Assembly (NCBI RefSeq): GCF_004664715.2
Contig: NC_051063.1
Span: forward strand, 74,902,018 to 74,966,017
Direction: 5' to 3'
Source: Peromyscus leucopus
Taxonomy: Eukaryota; Chordata; Mammalia; Rodentia; Cricetidae
Length of the DNA stretch: 64,000 bases
Part shown: piece by piece, positions 1 through 11,220 of the stretch
How positions within the stretch are numbered: the stretch's first letter is position 1
Layout: every line of letters begins with the position of its first letter
Notes under the pieces: generated by a model
What the model was told of the DNA's origin: nothing
Seen by the model: the letters and a program-made list of their open reading frames with translations, nothing else
Database searches by the model: none
Made by a program: the position numbers and the translations under genes

Positions 1-417
1 AAAGATCTGACACCAGGGGTCTCCAATTTTTCTGTGCTGTCAGCTGGAGCAGCGTGGCTGGCTGTTGCTGGCCTTCCTTCCAGAGCCCAGGGATTATCCC
101 TCACACAGGAAGGGAAGAGGTGTTACACCTTTGCCATGCCCTGCACACTAGGCCTGCTCTCCTCTGCAAGCCCTTGATTTTCTCACTGGCCCTGGAGCCT
201 TCGAAGTATAGTTCTCCATAAAAGGAAGAGTTTGGATCCATTGAAACCTTGTGTGCACCTTACTAAGGCAACAGAAATCAAGTTCACGGTTCTGTGTGAT
301 ACCACTGGTATGAACCCTAGGCTTCAAAGAGACTGATTTCAAGACACAGAAGTCATGGACGTCACAGTCATACAACTAATCCACTTCTTCCCACAGATTT
401 TCTTTTTCTTTCTCTCA

Positions 418-494
418 TTCTATCCTTCTTTCCTTCCTTCCTTCCTTCATTCCTTCCTTCCTCCCTCCCTCCCTCCCTCCCTCCCTCCCTCCCT

Positions 495-526
<32 letters not shown>

Positions 527-527
527 G
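418..527. repeat. Pyrimidine simple repeat (TTCC, CCCT, CT)
   Basis: Runs of TTCC, then CCCT, then CT with very few interruptions. The purine-pyrimidine mirror character could favour triplex structure. Both strands give spurious repeat peptides. Confidence 0.95.
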
Positions 528-639
528 TATGTGTGGTCAGAGGTATAGTTACATGTGCACATACATGTACATGCATGTGGAGGGCAGAGGTGGATGTTAG
601 GTATCTTCTTCAAACAATCCTCACCATGTTTTCCTTTAG

Positions 640-833
640 GACAGTATTCTCACTGAACTTGGAGCTTACCCATTCAACTGGACTGGCTGGCCAGCATGCT
701 GGAGACCCTCCTGTCTCCACCTCCCCAGTGCTGGGATTATAGGTGTGCACTGCTGCTCCTGCTTTTTTTAAAGTGTCGATTCTAGTGCCCTAAACTCGGT
801 CCTCATACTTGTCCCACAAATTCTTTCTACTGA
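640..833 (-). mobile_element. B4-like SINE, degenerate
   Basis: Contains CCCAGTGCTGGGATTATAGG followed by TGTGCA, a T-rich stretch, then CTCGGTCCTCATACTTG and CTGAGCCATTTCTGG: the reverse complement of a composite B1/tRNA-like rodent SINE. Subfamily not certain. Confidence 0.6.
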
Positions 834-2481
834 GCCATTTCTGGATCCCACCCCTGTAGACTTTTTAATCACTTCTACAGTCCTTACAATACCCACACAC
901 GGTGAATGCTGTGCAAACATCCACAGCCTATGTCCTTCAGAGAACAGTACCCTGGACAAGAAAGTGTGCCCGTGTAGACTCAACTGTCGTGTGCCTGACT
1001 GACCAGGACATGCCAAGCAACAGCATGCCGCTGTTTTCAAGTATTTCCCATCTGTGGTTGGTATCGCCAGATTCAAAATCAGCAGATTGGAGAGCTGACG
1101 GTGAACTCCTTCTATCCCAGGAGCTAGCCAAGCCACACCAGCCACCCCGCTAAAAAAACAGAGATACTGTATGCTTTTGTTTTCACAGTCATGCTAACCA
1201 TTAAACGGATGTAGGAAAAAAAAAAACAAAACTGTTGACCGCAACATCATTGTCTGTCTCCAAGTGCCCCGTTCACTAGAGAAGTGTGAAAACCTCTGGT
1301 GTGTCTGTAGAAGACTTGCTATTTCTGCTCAACTTGGAGGAGGATGTTCATTTGGCAAGTCCAGGAGGAGCACAGCACAGCTGTGGGCCGCCAGGTGAGC
1401 TCCGGGCCTCTGTTATCTTGGCTCCTGTATTGGCTCCCGTAGCAGGAAGTGGTCAGGTGGGCTTCATTGGGTTTTAAAGTGACGAGGAGAGGCGGAGCAC
1501 TGAAGCGGACCCTTCAAAAGGTGACAGAGAGCTAGCAGAGCTCAAAAGCTGCTTTGGGAATATGTGTGTGCATCGGTTGGTTACTTTCTGTTGTGGTAAA
1601 CACCACGGCTGAGGAGACGATGTATCTGCCCGAGGGAGGGAGAGGAGTCCACCATGGCAGGGGGGCACCGTGGGAGCAGGAAACTGCAAGTTCATATCTT
1701 CAAGCACAAGCAGGGAATGAACTGCAAGAGGCGCAAGTCTTTCAAATCTCAAAGCCAGGGGATGGACTCAGGCACTGGCCGACCCGGGTGAGTTATTGGC
1801 AGCATGGCAGATGTCCTGACGGAGGCCAAGAAGGAACAAACGTGAAAACAACGCGTAAACTAAAAGAGGGGTGAGTGGGAGCAGGGCTCTCTAAGGGCCT
1901 TTGTGCTCTCTGGATAATGGGCAAAGCACTAATTTACCTGAGAGTGTGACAAGGCAAGGACAGTGGTGTCAACTTACAGGTAATAGGTACATAAGGAGGA
2001 AAGGATACTAGAGACAACATAATGAGCAGGGAACCGGGATAATAAAAATGCCAATCAAAAGGGACCAGAAAGGGGGGTGAAACAGAATGCAGAGAACAAG
2101 TTAGATTCACACTGAAGCACATATGGCACTGAAGCTTATAAAAGGCCTGCAGAGGACAACGGAGGGACCTCGCTAGGTGCGAAGTAGAAGACACGTAACT
2201 CCACGAAGCAAAGGAAGGGGAAGCATAAACGATGCACGCCCGGGGGAAATAGTTTCCTCACGCTAACTAAGCAGCGCAGGAGCAAAAGGTGTGGAAGTCA
2301 GTGGTGCCTAGGCCCGGGAGTCTTGTCTCTGGATCAGCCTCAGGCTCTAGTTCAGCATGGTCTGGGCATGTCCTACACTCTAGCTCATAGAGTCAAGATC
2401 AGGTGCCTAGGGGAAGTGCCAGAGATGCCACAGGGCTTGGAGCCCATTGACTGGTCCATTGCTGCTGTGGGAAGATCCTCC

Positions 2482-2818
2482 TGTACGTTTTGAATGTGTG
2501 TTGCTCTCATTGGTTGACAATAAAATTGTTTTAGCCTATGGCAAGACAGGATAAAGTTAGGTTGAAGACTCAAACTAGAAGTGAGGGGGATGGAGTCGGG
2601 ACAGACACTCCAGCCGCCCAAGAGGCAGGATGCTGAGGGACTGGTAAGCCACAGGCCACATGGAAATACATAGATTAATAGAAATGGGTTAATTTAATAT
2701 AAGAGCTAATTAATATAAGCCTGAGCTATTGGCCAAGCATTTATAATTACTATAAGTTTCTGTGTGGTAATTTAGAAAGTGGCTGCCAGGTATTTGGGAG
2801 TTGCTGGCCAGACAGAAA
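2482..2818 (+). mobile_element. LTR-like repeat (rodent endogenous retrovirus type), no duplication seen
   Basis: Contains TTGGTTGACAATAAAA, then a long ACATAGATTAATAGAAATGGG / AAGCCTGAGCTATTGGCC segment that recurs in the element at 21678-22029, where the ends are well defined. Family assignment is by that internal similarity. Ends are approximate. Confidence 0.5.
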
Positions 2819-3137
2819 CATCTGTTTACATATGACTGTGGTGTTGGGTCAGCTGTGTGGTGCTCTTGGTCTAGAAGCAGGGAGGGGGTGGGGGGGGTGA
2901 GGAGTTCAGGGCATGGGTGCCAGCTTTCACAGCACACAGAAGGAAAGGTATACCGGCAGCAAGAGCAACACATGACTACTGCATACTCAGAAGCACAGGT
3001 GTTGCTGACTGACCCCCATCACAGGGGGTGAGGGGATGGGGGGTGCAGGGGGGGGGATGTGACAGCCGCATCCCAGAGAGGAGTGGCCTGGACCTGGATT
3101 ACAGAAGCCATTCATACCCCTAAAAAGTGAACTTGTG

Positions 3138-3295
3138 AGGTAGGGGAGATGGCTCAGTGGTTAAGAGCACTTGCTGTTCTCCCAGAGGACCTAGGTTCGA
3201 GTCCCAGCACATACATGGCAGTTCACAACTTTCTACATAGTGAGTTTGAGGCCAACCTGGGATACATGAGATCCCACCTCAAAAACAAAACAAAC
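3138..3295 (+). mobile_element. B2 SINE fragment with B1-like tail
   Basis: GGAGATGGCTCAGTGGTTAA and GGTTCGAGTCCCAGCA are the tRNA-derived A/B box part of B2. The following GTTTGAGGCCAACCTGGG...CTCAAAAACAAAACAAAC resembles a B1 3' end. Confidence 0.75.
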
Positions 3296-4007
3296 AAAAA
3301 ACACTAAGCTTGCTGCTGGGTTTGATGCTGGCTGAGGAACTGCATTATTCCACGGAGTATAAGGCAGATAGAGGGAGCAGGTGATTTCCCTAATGCTTAG
3401 GAGAAAAGGAAGAAAGAGACATCTTCACTGAGGAAGTTCAGACAATCACAGACAGAAGGCGGCAGAATGGGGGTGGGGGGCAAAAGCCAAAAACCTGTTC
3501 AATGGACCAAGAGTCCCAGAATATCTAATGTCATGTGTTTTCTTGGGGAGGGGGGATGAATTATTTGCATGATAAAGGCACTAAAAGGGTCTGCTGGAAA
3601 GAAACTTACTGAATTTTACTTTGGCATTTCCTAAATTTATTTGGCCATGTTACTTTTAAAATGTTTGCTAATATCTCACAGGATGTCGTGATCCCAAGGA
3701 ACACAGATTGGGATATCCACATTGGCAAAAGGCATTCTTGGATCCAGAAGTTTGGAAAGCTTGAGGCCAGAGACTGGATTTTTCCAGCCACTGTTATGGC
3801 TCCAGAGGTTTTGACAAACTGGACCCTCGGGTGTGAGTCTGGAACAGTTGCTTTCCATGATTCTTGGGCCCCAGGATAAACGCCTGGCAGAGCAGTGTGG
3901 CCGCTGTAAATGGCAGTGGGAAAGGAAGGTGGAGCATGGGGCCGAAACCTGGCTCATCCAAAGGCCCACCAGGAAGCCATTCTTTTCCTTTTAAAAAAAA
4001 AGTGTAG

Positions 4008-4160
4008 GTTGGAGTTTGGATACAAAGAGAGTTCCAGCCAGCCAGGAGACCCTGCCAAAAAAAAAAAAAAAAAAAAAGAAGGAAGGGAGGAAGAAGCTGG
4101 GGCTCCAGCACAGTGGTACCCCATGTAAGAAGCCCTGAGTTCAAACCCCAGCACCCCAGA
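4008..4160 (+). mobile_element. B1 3' fragment with A-tail and ID-like piece
   Basis: GAGTTCCAGCCAGCCAGGAGACCCTGCC followed by 20 A is an old B1 end. GCCCTGAGTTCAAACCCCAGCACC downstream is tRNA-like. Confidence 0.55.
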
Positions 4161-4685
4161 AACAACAAAGATGGCCACTCAGTGGTTTCCTCCGTTCTTT
4201 CTGCTCTTCCTCCTGTCTATCACACAAACACAGATTGCCAAAGAGAGGGCCCAGAGGAGGAATAAGCAGGGTGGGTGTGCCTACAGAGCGTCTGAAGTGA
4301 GCAGGGTCTAAGATTCTCTCCAAGCTTTGGTACAAGCCGATGCCATCACCACAGGTTCACCGTGGGATGAAAACCATGCACAGGACTGCCATGTTTGTAG
4401 GGAGCACACAGGCAGGCCATCCACCACAGGCGCTCATTCAGCATGGCTCCTTTCCTGCAGCCTCTCCGGCCTCTGAGTCAGCTCGCTCCTCTGGACATAT
4501 CTAGGATGCTGAGCTCTGAGTTTCAGCTCTCCAAGGCATCTGTCTCATTGCCAAAAGTGTTTCCTGCTGGATCGTCCCGGAGGCACATGTCTGTCATCTC
4601 AGCCCTTAGGACGCTGAAGCAGATGGATTGCCCTGAGTAGGGAGCCAGCCAGGGACATGCAGCAAAACAGCCTCAAGAAAGGTCC

Positions 4686-4828
4686 CACCTGAGCTAGAAA
4701 GATGGAGTTCAGAGCGTCTACTGATATTGCAGAGGACCAGAGTTCAATTCGCAGCACCTGCATCAGGTGACTCAAAACAACCTGTGACTCCAGCTGGTCC
4801 AAGGACTCCAGCATTCTCTTCTGGCCAC
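4686..4828 (+). mobile_element. B2/B3 SINE, degenerate
   Basis: GAGCTAGAAAGATGGAGTTCAG, CAGAGGACCAGAGTTCAATTC and CATTCTCTTCTGGCC match the B2 order. The CT-rich microsatellite that follows occupies its 3' tail position. Confidence 0.65.
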
Positions 4829-4968
4829 ATGTGCTCGCTCTCTCGCTCTCTCGCTCTCTCGCTCTCTCGCTCTCTCGCTCTCTCGCTCTCTCGCTCTCTC
4901 GCTCTCTCGCTCTCTCGCTCTCTCGCTCTCTCGCTCTCTCCCTCCCTCTCTCTCTCTCTCACACACAC
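4829..4968. repeat. 8-bp microsatellite (TCGCTCTC)n, then (TC)n and (CA)n
   Basis: About 13 near-perfect copies of TCGCTCTC from 4833, then TC and CA dinucleotides, directly following a SINE. Confidence 0.95.
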
Positions 4969-4984
4969 ATTTTTATTTTTAATA

Positions 4985-5065
4985 GTGTACTTGGGATGTT
5001 AATTCAGTGGTAGAGCCCTTATCTGACATGCACAAGGCTCTAGGCTCTATCCTGGCACCCTCCCC
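4985..5065 (+). mobile_element. ID-type SINE
   Basis: TTGGGATGTTAATTCAGTGGTAGAG and AGGCTCTATCCTGGCACC correspond to the A and B boxes of the ID element, with an A-rich end. Confidence 0.6.
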
Positions 5066-7089
5066 CAACAAAAAATGGGTCCTTACTGCAGAAATCCCAC
5101 TAAGCACACAAGGGCAAGCAGAGGCCTCCTCTCCCCCTCAGCCCGGAGAGGACAGAAGTGTTAGAACTGTCACTCTTCTAGCAGGGACAAGAGCATCCGA
5201 AGGCTCTGAGGAATTCCAAGTACCCACCGTGGGTCAATGGAGGTAGACTGCTTTTCAAGAGTGTGATCACAAAGGATCACAACCTTGGTGGTTCAAAGCA
5301 CTGAAGTTAGCCTCACCATTCTGCAGGTAGAAGTCTGAAGCTGGAGTGAACAGAGCCCAGATCCCTGCAGAGGTTTCTGGGGAAGGGGCTTCCTTGTTTC
5401 TCCCTAGATTCTTAGGGTATCCATGGTGCTAACTGGCTCCTGACAGCACACCATGAGTCTTACTCTCTGTCACAGCAAGGCCTCTTCTCACTCATCTCCA
5501 TGTTCCCTCCTTATAAAGACACCATCCAATGGGATATGGTCCACATAGATCATAGGCCCCACCTCCTTTCCATCTTTGCTGATTATGCTCTGGCTTATGA
5601 GGCTAAGGTTGTCTACAGAGCATATGCCTACCATGATTCCCAAGCAGACCTACCCATGGGAGTTGACCCTGGACCTGAGAACCTCTGGGACCAGGATTTG
5701 AATGACTGGTAGCCACTGTGGCCCCACCCAAGAGGAAAAAGGCCCATGCTCCCCCTTTGCCATCCTTCACTGACTTCATAATTGAAAACAGAGGCACCCT
5801 GCAGTAGCAGAGAAAGAACCAAGGTTCCAAAACCCTTGACCAAGGAACAGAGCTGACCCCAAGGAACAATACTGTGGTTTTTAAACCAACAGGTACTGTT
5901 TTCAGCTCTCTCTAAACATCTGGTACTCATCTAAAAGAAAAATAAGGACGAAGACAGAGTGAGGGCATGCAGTGGTTTCGGTACAGAAGAACACCCAAAC
6001 CACAGTGGTCTCAGTTGTTCCGCTGCATAAATAGGTCTTGGAATGTCCAAACTGCAGCACAAACGGTTTGAGAAATGCTTTGCAAGCCCTTCTTTGCCGC
6101 CAGCAGCACATGCCTGACCGGCAATCCTCCATCCTGGTCCAGCTAGCTTCAGCCTGCCTCCTCTTGCTTCTTTCTCAACTGACTCCCCAAAGGAGGGCAC
6201 TGATCCAGGTCCTCTAAACCTCCCCTGCTTTAGAGAATTGAAGAGAGTGGAGATGACTGGGGTAGGTGTTTAATGTACCAGGTCTTGAGTTCCCTTTTGT
6301 CCCTTACCGGTAGGGTGACCAACCACTCCTGTTTGCCAGAGAATATTTGAATTTTAGGATTGGAAGCCTGGTGTCTCAAGAAACTCAACCCGAGGATTTG
6401 AGGACAGTGTGTCACCTGGCTCTCCTTACCACTCTACACTGAGTCACGTGAGTCATGTGACTCAGAGGCTGAGATTAGGGGCCAGGCAGGATGGATTCTC
6501 CTTTGCCTGCCCTGATATCCTGCCATGCCCCTAGACCTCATCTAGTCTCTACCTGCTTCGAGAGGGGACCCTGGATCTTGGGCACATTCCTAACAGGGGA
6601 CAGGTGCAGTACTATCCGAGGAACTGGGTCTGCAGATCAGGACTGGGCAGGGTAGATGCTACTCTGATGCCTGCATCAGTCTGTACTGAGGATGTTCTGT
6701 GGGACTTCCTGGGCAGATTCGGGACTGGCTAGACTCTTGGGAAAAATAAAATTTAGTTGATGTTTGGTTTTGAATATGAAGTGATTCTCATCGGCTTGTG
6801 TGTCGGGAGACTTGGTCTCGAGCTATGGCACAGGTAGCAGGAAGGTTGTGGAACCTTTAGGAGGTAGAGTCTCACTGAAGGAAGTGGGTCACTGGGGAAG
6901 CCCTTGAAGTTTAGAAACAGGTCCTGTTTCCCCTATGCTGGGCTTCCTATGACTGCAGTGTGACTTCCTGCCTCATGCCTGTGTGCCCCCAAATGGTGAG
7001 CTCGAACAAACTCCTTCCCAGAAGTTGTTTTTTTTTTAATCACAGAACCAATACAAGAACATATACAGTGCTTGTCTATAAAGTTCAGG

Positions 7090-7570
7090 AAAGCAAACTG
7101 CAGTTGTTTATTATTTTTGCTCTATGCTCTTTGGGGGCCTACCACCCAGCTCCCAAATAAATACATGGAGACTTACAAATGTCTGGCCTTAGCTTGGCTT
7201 ATTTCTAGCCAGCTTTTCTTAACTTAAATGATCTTGTCTACCTTTTGCCTCTGGGATTTTACCTTTCTCTCTTTCTGTGTATCTTTTTCCCCCCTTCTTA
7301 TTCTATGTCTGGCTGTGTGGCTATGCGGCTGACCCCGGCATCCTCCTCTCCTCCTTTTCTCGATCCCCCCTCTTCTCTCTTCTAATTTATTCTCTCTCCA
7401 GCCTAGCTATTGGATATTTAGCAGACAATGGCTGAATGCCTGTGCTGTGCATTGTTCTACCTCCGTCCTTCAGGACTGTGTATAAGCTGGCTGTGAAATA
7501 AACTCAGGCATTGTCCAGCATTGACTGGCAGACCTCTCGACTCTGTTCTGTCTTATTCATTGTCTCTACA
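7090..7570. mobile_element. LTR-like rodent repeat, family unassigned
   Basis: Contains ACCACCCAGCTCCCAAATAA ATACATGGAGACTTAC, a polypyrimidine section, and CTGTGAAATAAACTCAGGC: features common in rodent retroviral LTRs. No flanking duplication or clean ends found. Confidence 0.4.
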
Positions 7571-7999
7571 ATTCACACGCCTCCACCCAGCTACCCAGCT
7601 GACTGTCAGCAGGCTCTGACATAGCCCGCAGTGACCATGAGACACAGAGGTTCTGCAGGTACTCTACAATGTGTACTGGCTTCTCCTTCACAAAACACAC
7701 GCCAGGCAGGTCAACCTTCTCACCACTATTTCAACAAACCTAGATGGGAATGTTCCTAGGATACTATGCAAGCTGCCCAATGTGATAAGGTACATGGTCC
7801 CTAGTCCCCTGGCAAAGATCAGCAACTTCAGACAAGCCAAGGACTGCCGTTCAATTGCATTGGTTTGAGGAACATCCCTAAAGGGCACTGGGAAGAACTC
7901 AAATTCTGCTGAACAGCTAAGTTCCTTTTCTCTGTGTGTTGAGGAGTAGTTAGATATGCTTCTTCTAGTAACATACATTAAGTAGCATGTGCTGGCTAA

Positions 8000-8406
8000 T
8001 CTTATGCCAACTGGACACAGAAACTAGTTATCTGGAAGGAAGAAATCTTAATTGAGAAAATGTCCCCATAAGCTCTGGCTGTAAGACATTTTCTTAATTA
8101 GTTATTGGTGTGTGTGTGTGTGGGGGGGGACAGGTCCTTATGAGTGGGGCCATCCCTGGGCTGGTGGTCCTGGGTTCTATAAGAAAGCAGATTGAACAAG
8201 CCATGGGAAGCAAGCCAGTAAACAGCAACCCTCCATGGCCTCTGCATCAGCTCCTGCCTCCAGGTTCTTGCCTTATTTTGAGTTCCTGTCCTGACTTACT
8301 TCAGTGATGAACATTGATGTGGAAGTATAAGCCAAATAGACCCTTTCCTCCCCAACTTGCTTTTTGGTCATGATGTTTCAGCACAGCAACAGAAATTCTA
8401 AGACAG
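8000..8406 (+). mobile_element. Unassigned rodent interspersed repeat, copy 1
   Basis: Shares ordered blocks with 26106-26445 and, inverted, with 31127-31508: CTAATCTTATGCCAACTGGA at the start, CCTCCATGGCCTCTGC in the middle, and ACAGCAACAGAAATTCTAAG at the end. Interrupted by a GT/G run near 8110. I recognise it as a common rodent repeat but cannot name the family. Confidence 0.7.
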
Positions 8407-9758
8407 AGCACTAATAACACAGTGAGATAACTAAAATGAAGTCACAGAATTGTACCTCTGCCATAGCTGTGTGGACTTGGACTTTGGGGGCTTAGCAAGG
8501 TTTGGAAAAACCAAATGCCTACTCCACAGCTGCACCAATCAAATGTGTTAAGAGTCAAGTTCTGAAGCAGTTAGCTCATCCAAGTTCCTTGTAACTAGCA
8601 GATGGCAGGCAGGGCGCGCTGCTGATAAAGTCAACACAGCCTAGCTTACAAGTTCCTAGCCATTTCCAGAAAGCAGCAAGAGCACTGGCTTGGCCCTAGT
8701 GTTTGATGGAGCAGAGTCTGTCAGGGCGGTGAGAAGGACCCTGGTGGGTTGGACATCATGAATCATCATGGTTAGTTTCTAAGTACTGGAAGCCAGGTGC
8801 CCTCTGCTTTTCTCTTGGGTAAATTAGAGACAGAGGAAAGGGGCAGTAATCGTCCACTAAGGTTAATGAACGGCCCTTAAACATTAACCCAACGATTCTT
8901 GAGAACACGGTGAGACCTCTTCCCTCCACAAGTGCCTGTGCCGTGCCCCCGTGACCTCGTCCTGCTGATGTTACTGCAGACTCGTGAGTTCTTGTTGTTC
9001 CGCTTGCTGGTTTGGCTCTGTGGACTGTATGGGGCTCCAGTCATCAAGCTCTTGAGGACCCCTCAGCCTAGGATCTCTCCACAATCGGGACACACGTGCT
9101 TCTGCTCCTTTCTAAACTATTTTCTACATCAGGCATGCACACCGTTGGTTTCAAACACAAGTAATTTTGTCTCCTGGCCTTAACTACTTTGGCTTAAAAG
9201 TGATGGGAGGGTGACACAAGATTGGAATAAAGGCAGGGTCTTGAAGCAGAACGTGTCTGGAACAAAACAGGAAACACTTCGAATGCTTCCAAGTGCTTTT
9301 AAAACACTCTTGAAATTGATCCCTTTGTTATCATCATCCGATGCCTTTTACCTCAGAACTGTCACAAATGACAGGAGTCAGTCTGCACCATGCGTAGACA
9401 TCTCCTGGAGCCTCTCATAGAACCCGGGACTGTAAAGGGCCAGATGGGACGAACTTTCTGCCACTCCTCTGAGCACAGGGTAGGGGGAGCGAGTACTGCA
9501 CTCACTGTGAGGGCAATGAGAACTCAGGCCGGTCTGTCACAGTGAGACTTCACAAGGCGGCAGTGTGGCCCCTGAACGGGAATCATAAAACTGCTCTGTC
9601 AAGGGCAGCACAGGAACGTTTTAGGCCTTTCAAGCCTCCTGCCTTCAGTCACAAGCACCCCCATCAGTCTTCCAACCAGAACAACTGAAGTCAGCAAACA
9701 CAGGGTCTAGTACACACCAGCACGAGCCGCAGTCACCAGTGGGTGTGGGAGCGGAACT

Positions 9759-9940
9759 GTGACAGACACTGCTGCCCAGCACCCCCCCTCCAGACTCATC
9801 TCACTACAGACACTGCCCCCCAGCCCCCCTCCAGACTCATCTCACTACAGACACTGCCCCCCAGCCCCTCTCCAGACTCATCTTACTACAGACACTGCCC
9901 CCCCAGCACCTCCGCCCCCTAGCCCCTCTCCAGACTCCAT
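9759..9940. repeat. 41-bp tandem repeat, about 3.5 copies
   Basis: CTCCAGACTCATCTCACTAC begins at 9788, 9829 and 9870, spacing 41 bp; a partial fourth copy follows near 9920. Confidence 0.9.
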
Positions 9941-10324
9941 CGCAGCCAGCCAGTGGCTTCATTTCTTCAAATGCTGTAGCTGCAGGAAGAAGCTGGCACC
10001 TCCAGGTACACGTGAAGAGCGATAACTACGGTGTGTCTTTTCACCTTGAAGCCACTGTTCAAACCCAGTCTTTCACCACAGTGCCACATGGAGTCTGGAC
10101 AAGCCATCTTTCTCAAGTGCTGCTGATGTCTCTAACTTCAAGAATGGAAGACACGGGGTCTGGAAACCCCCCAAGTTGTTGGGAACCAGTGACTCTAACT
10201 TTGACCTCAGGTCGTATTTCCCAGTGTCCCTGAAAAAATGAAGTTAGGGGTGAAGGTGTTGTTCATTTGACTATTTGGGGCCAAAAGACTCCATCTCAAA
10301 AAGAAAAAAACTCAAAACAGCAAC

Positions 10325-11062
10325 GTCTTGGTTGGGATTTTCCTTTATTTATCACTTTACTAGTCACAGATGTTTAAATTCTGAGTAGTAATTTATAGTA
10401 ATTATATCTAGTGGAAGAAAACAAAGGCAGAAAACGTACAAAAGAGGCTTCAGAAATGAAGTTACTGGAATGTATCCTAGGAGTTAAAATTCAGATCATC
10501 CAAGACCACTAGCACTAAACATAAAGCTTAGATACGTTCCATGAAGACAATGAGCCCCAAGCACAAAGTGAAGTAAGGAATCCATTGCGGTGGGCTGTCT
10601 TCAAATGCTCTGCCTGCTGTGTCCTAAATGACTGCCCATCAACACAGGCACACACAGCATGCGTCTGAGAACCCACCAGTTGCACAATCTCTTGCTAGAG
10701 ATTTCTTAAACATCTTTTAACAAATGAAATGAGAAAGGAAAGCAATCCAGTCTCTTTGAGTTTTTAAGTACAAATACTGAAAAGTACTCACAGGCTCTTA
10801 AAAGCACTTTCCAAAAGTATAAACACTAGACACTTTCCCACCGTGTGTCCCCACGGTTCTGAGCTCACATGGGACACAGAACTGGCTCCTAGTCTAAATG
10901 TGTCCATGCTGCTGAGACCTGCAGCCTTAAGGTGGTACCACTCACTACCAAGGGCCAGGTCTTCACATCAGTCTGGACTGATCCTGACTGTGACTGTGAG
11001 CACAGTCAGGTCAGTTCCCCTCACACCTTGCTCCCAACATCGGCTTTCATGCACAGAACACA
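10325..11062 (-). other. Wdr11: WDR11 3' UTR
   Basis: Sequence from the stop codon to the predicted cleavage site, about 740 nt, with only one AATAAA. The end point is inferred from the poly(A) signal and is approximate. No SINE is recognised inside it. Confidence 0.75.
10344..10349 (-). terminator. Poly(A) signal AATAAA of WDR11
   Basis: AATAAA on the minus strand (TTTATT on plus), followed within about 40 nt by a T-rich stretch (TTTTTTTCTTTTTGAG), as expected for a cleavage and polyadenylation site. It is the only canonical hexamer between the stop codon and this point. Confidence 0.75.
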
Positions 11063-11220
11063 TCAGTCTTCTATTAGATCTTCCTTGGGGGATCCAAGCT
11101 CATTCAGTAAATCTATGCCAGCCGCTCCAGCTTTTGAAGCAAAATGCACTGCTCCCTGTTTAAAGCCGAGGCTCTTCAGGCTTCGGGCATAGTCTACATA
11201 GATGGCAGTGATAAGCTTCT
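11063..11220 (-). CDS. Wdr11: WDR11 exon 29 (residues 1173-1224 and stop)
   Basis: 158 coding nt, joined after ...GGTTCAC|AG. Encodes [20 protein letters not shown], then [15 protein letters not shown], and ends in an acidic tail PKEDLIED followed by TGA (complement of 11063-11065). The exon continues into the 3' UTR. Confidence 0.95.

Larger units (their letters stand above)
1..10324. other. Intergenic sequence downstream of WDR11
   Basis: No coding gene recognised on either strand. Open frames here are short and none resembles a known protein. The stretch contains SINE pieces, simple repeats and LTR-like segments listed separately. I recognise nothing in 830-2460, 5100-7080, 8410-9750 and 9945-10324. 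Confidence 0.7.

Noticed and set aside
355..613. Open frames rich in Ser/Leu/Pro or Arg/Glu
   Set aside because: Translations of the pyrimidine simple repeat at 418-527.
3138..3240. tRNA gene suggested by A and B box motifs
   Set aside because: It is the tRNA-derived head of a B2 SINE; no cloverleaf expected.
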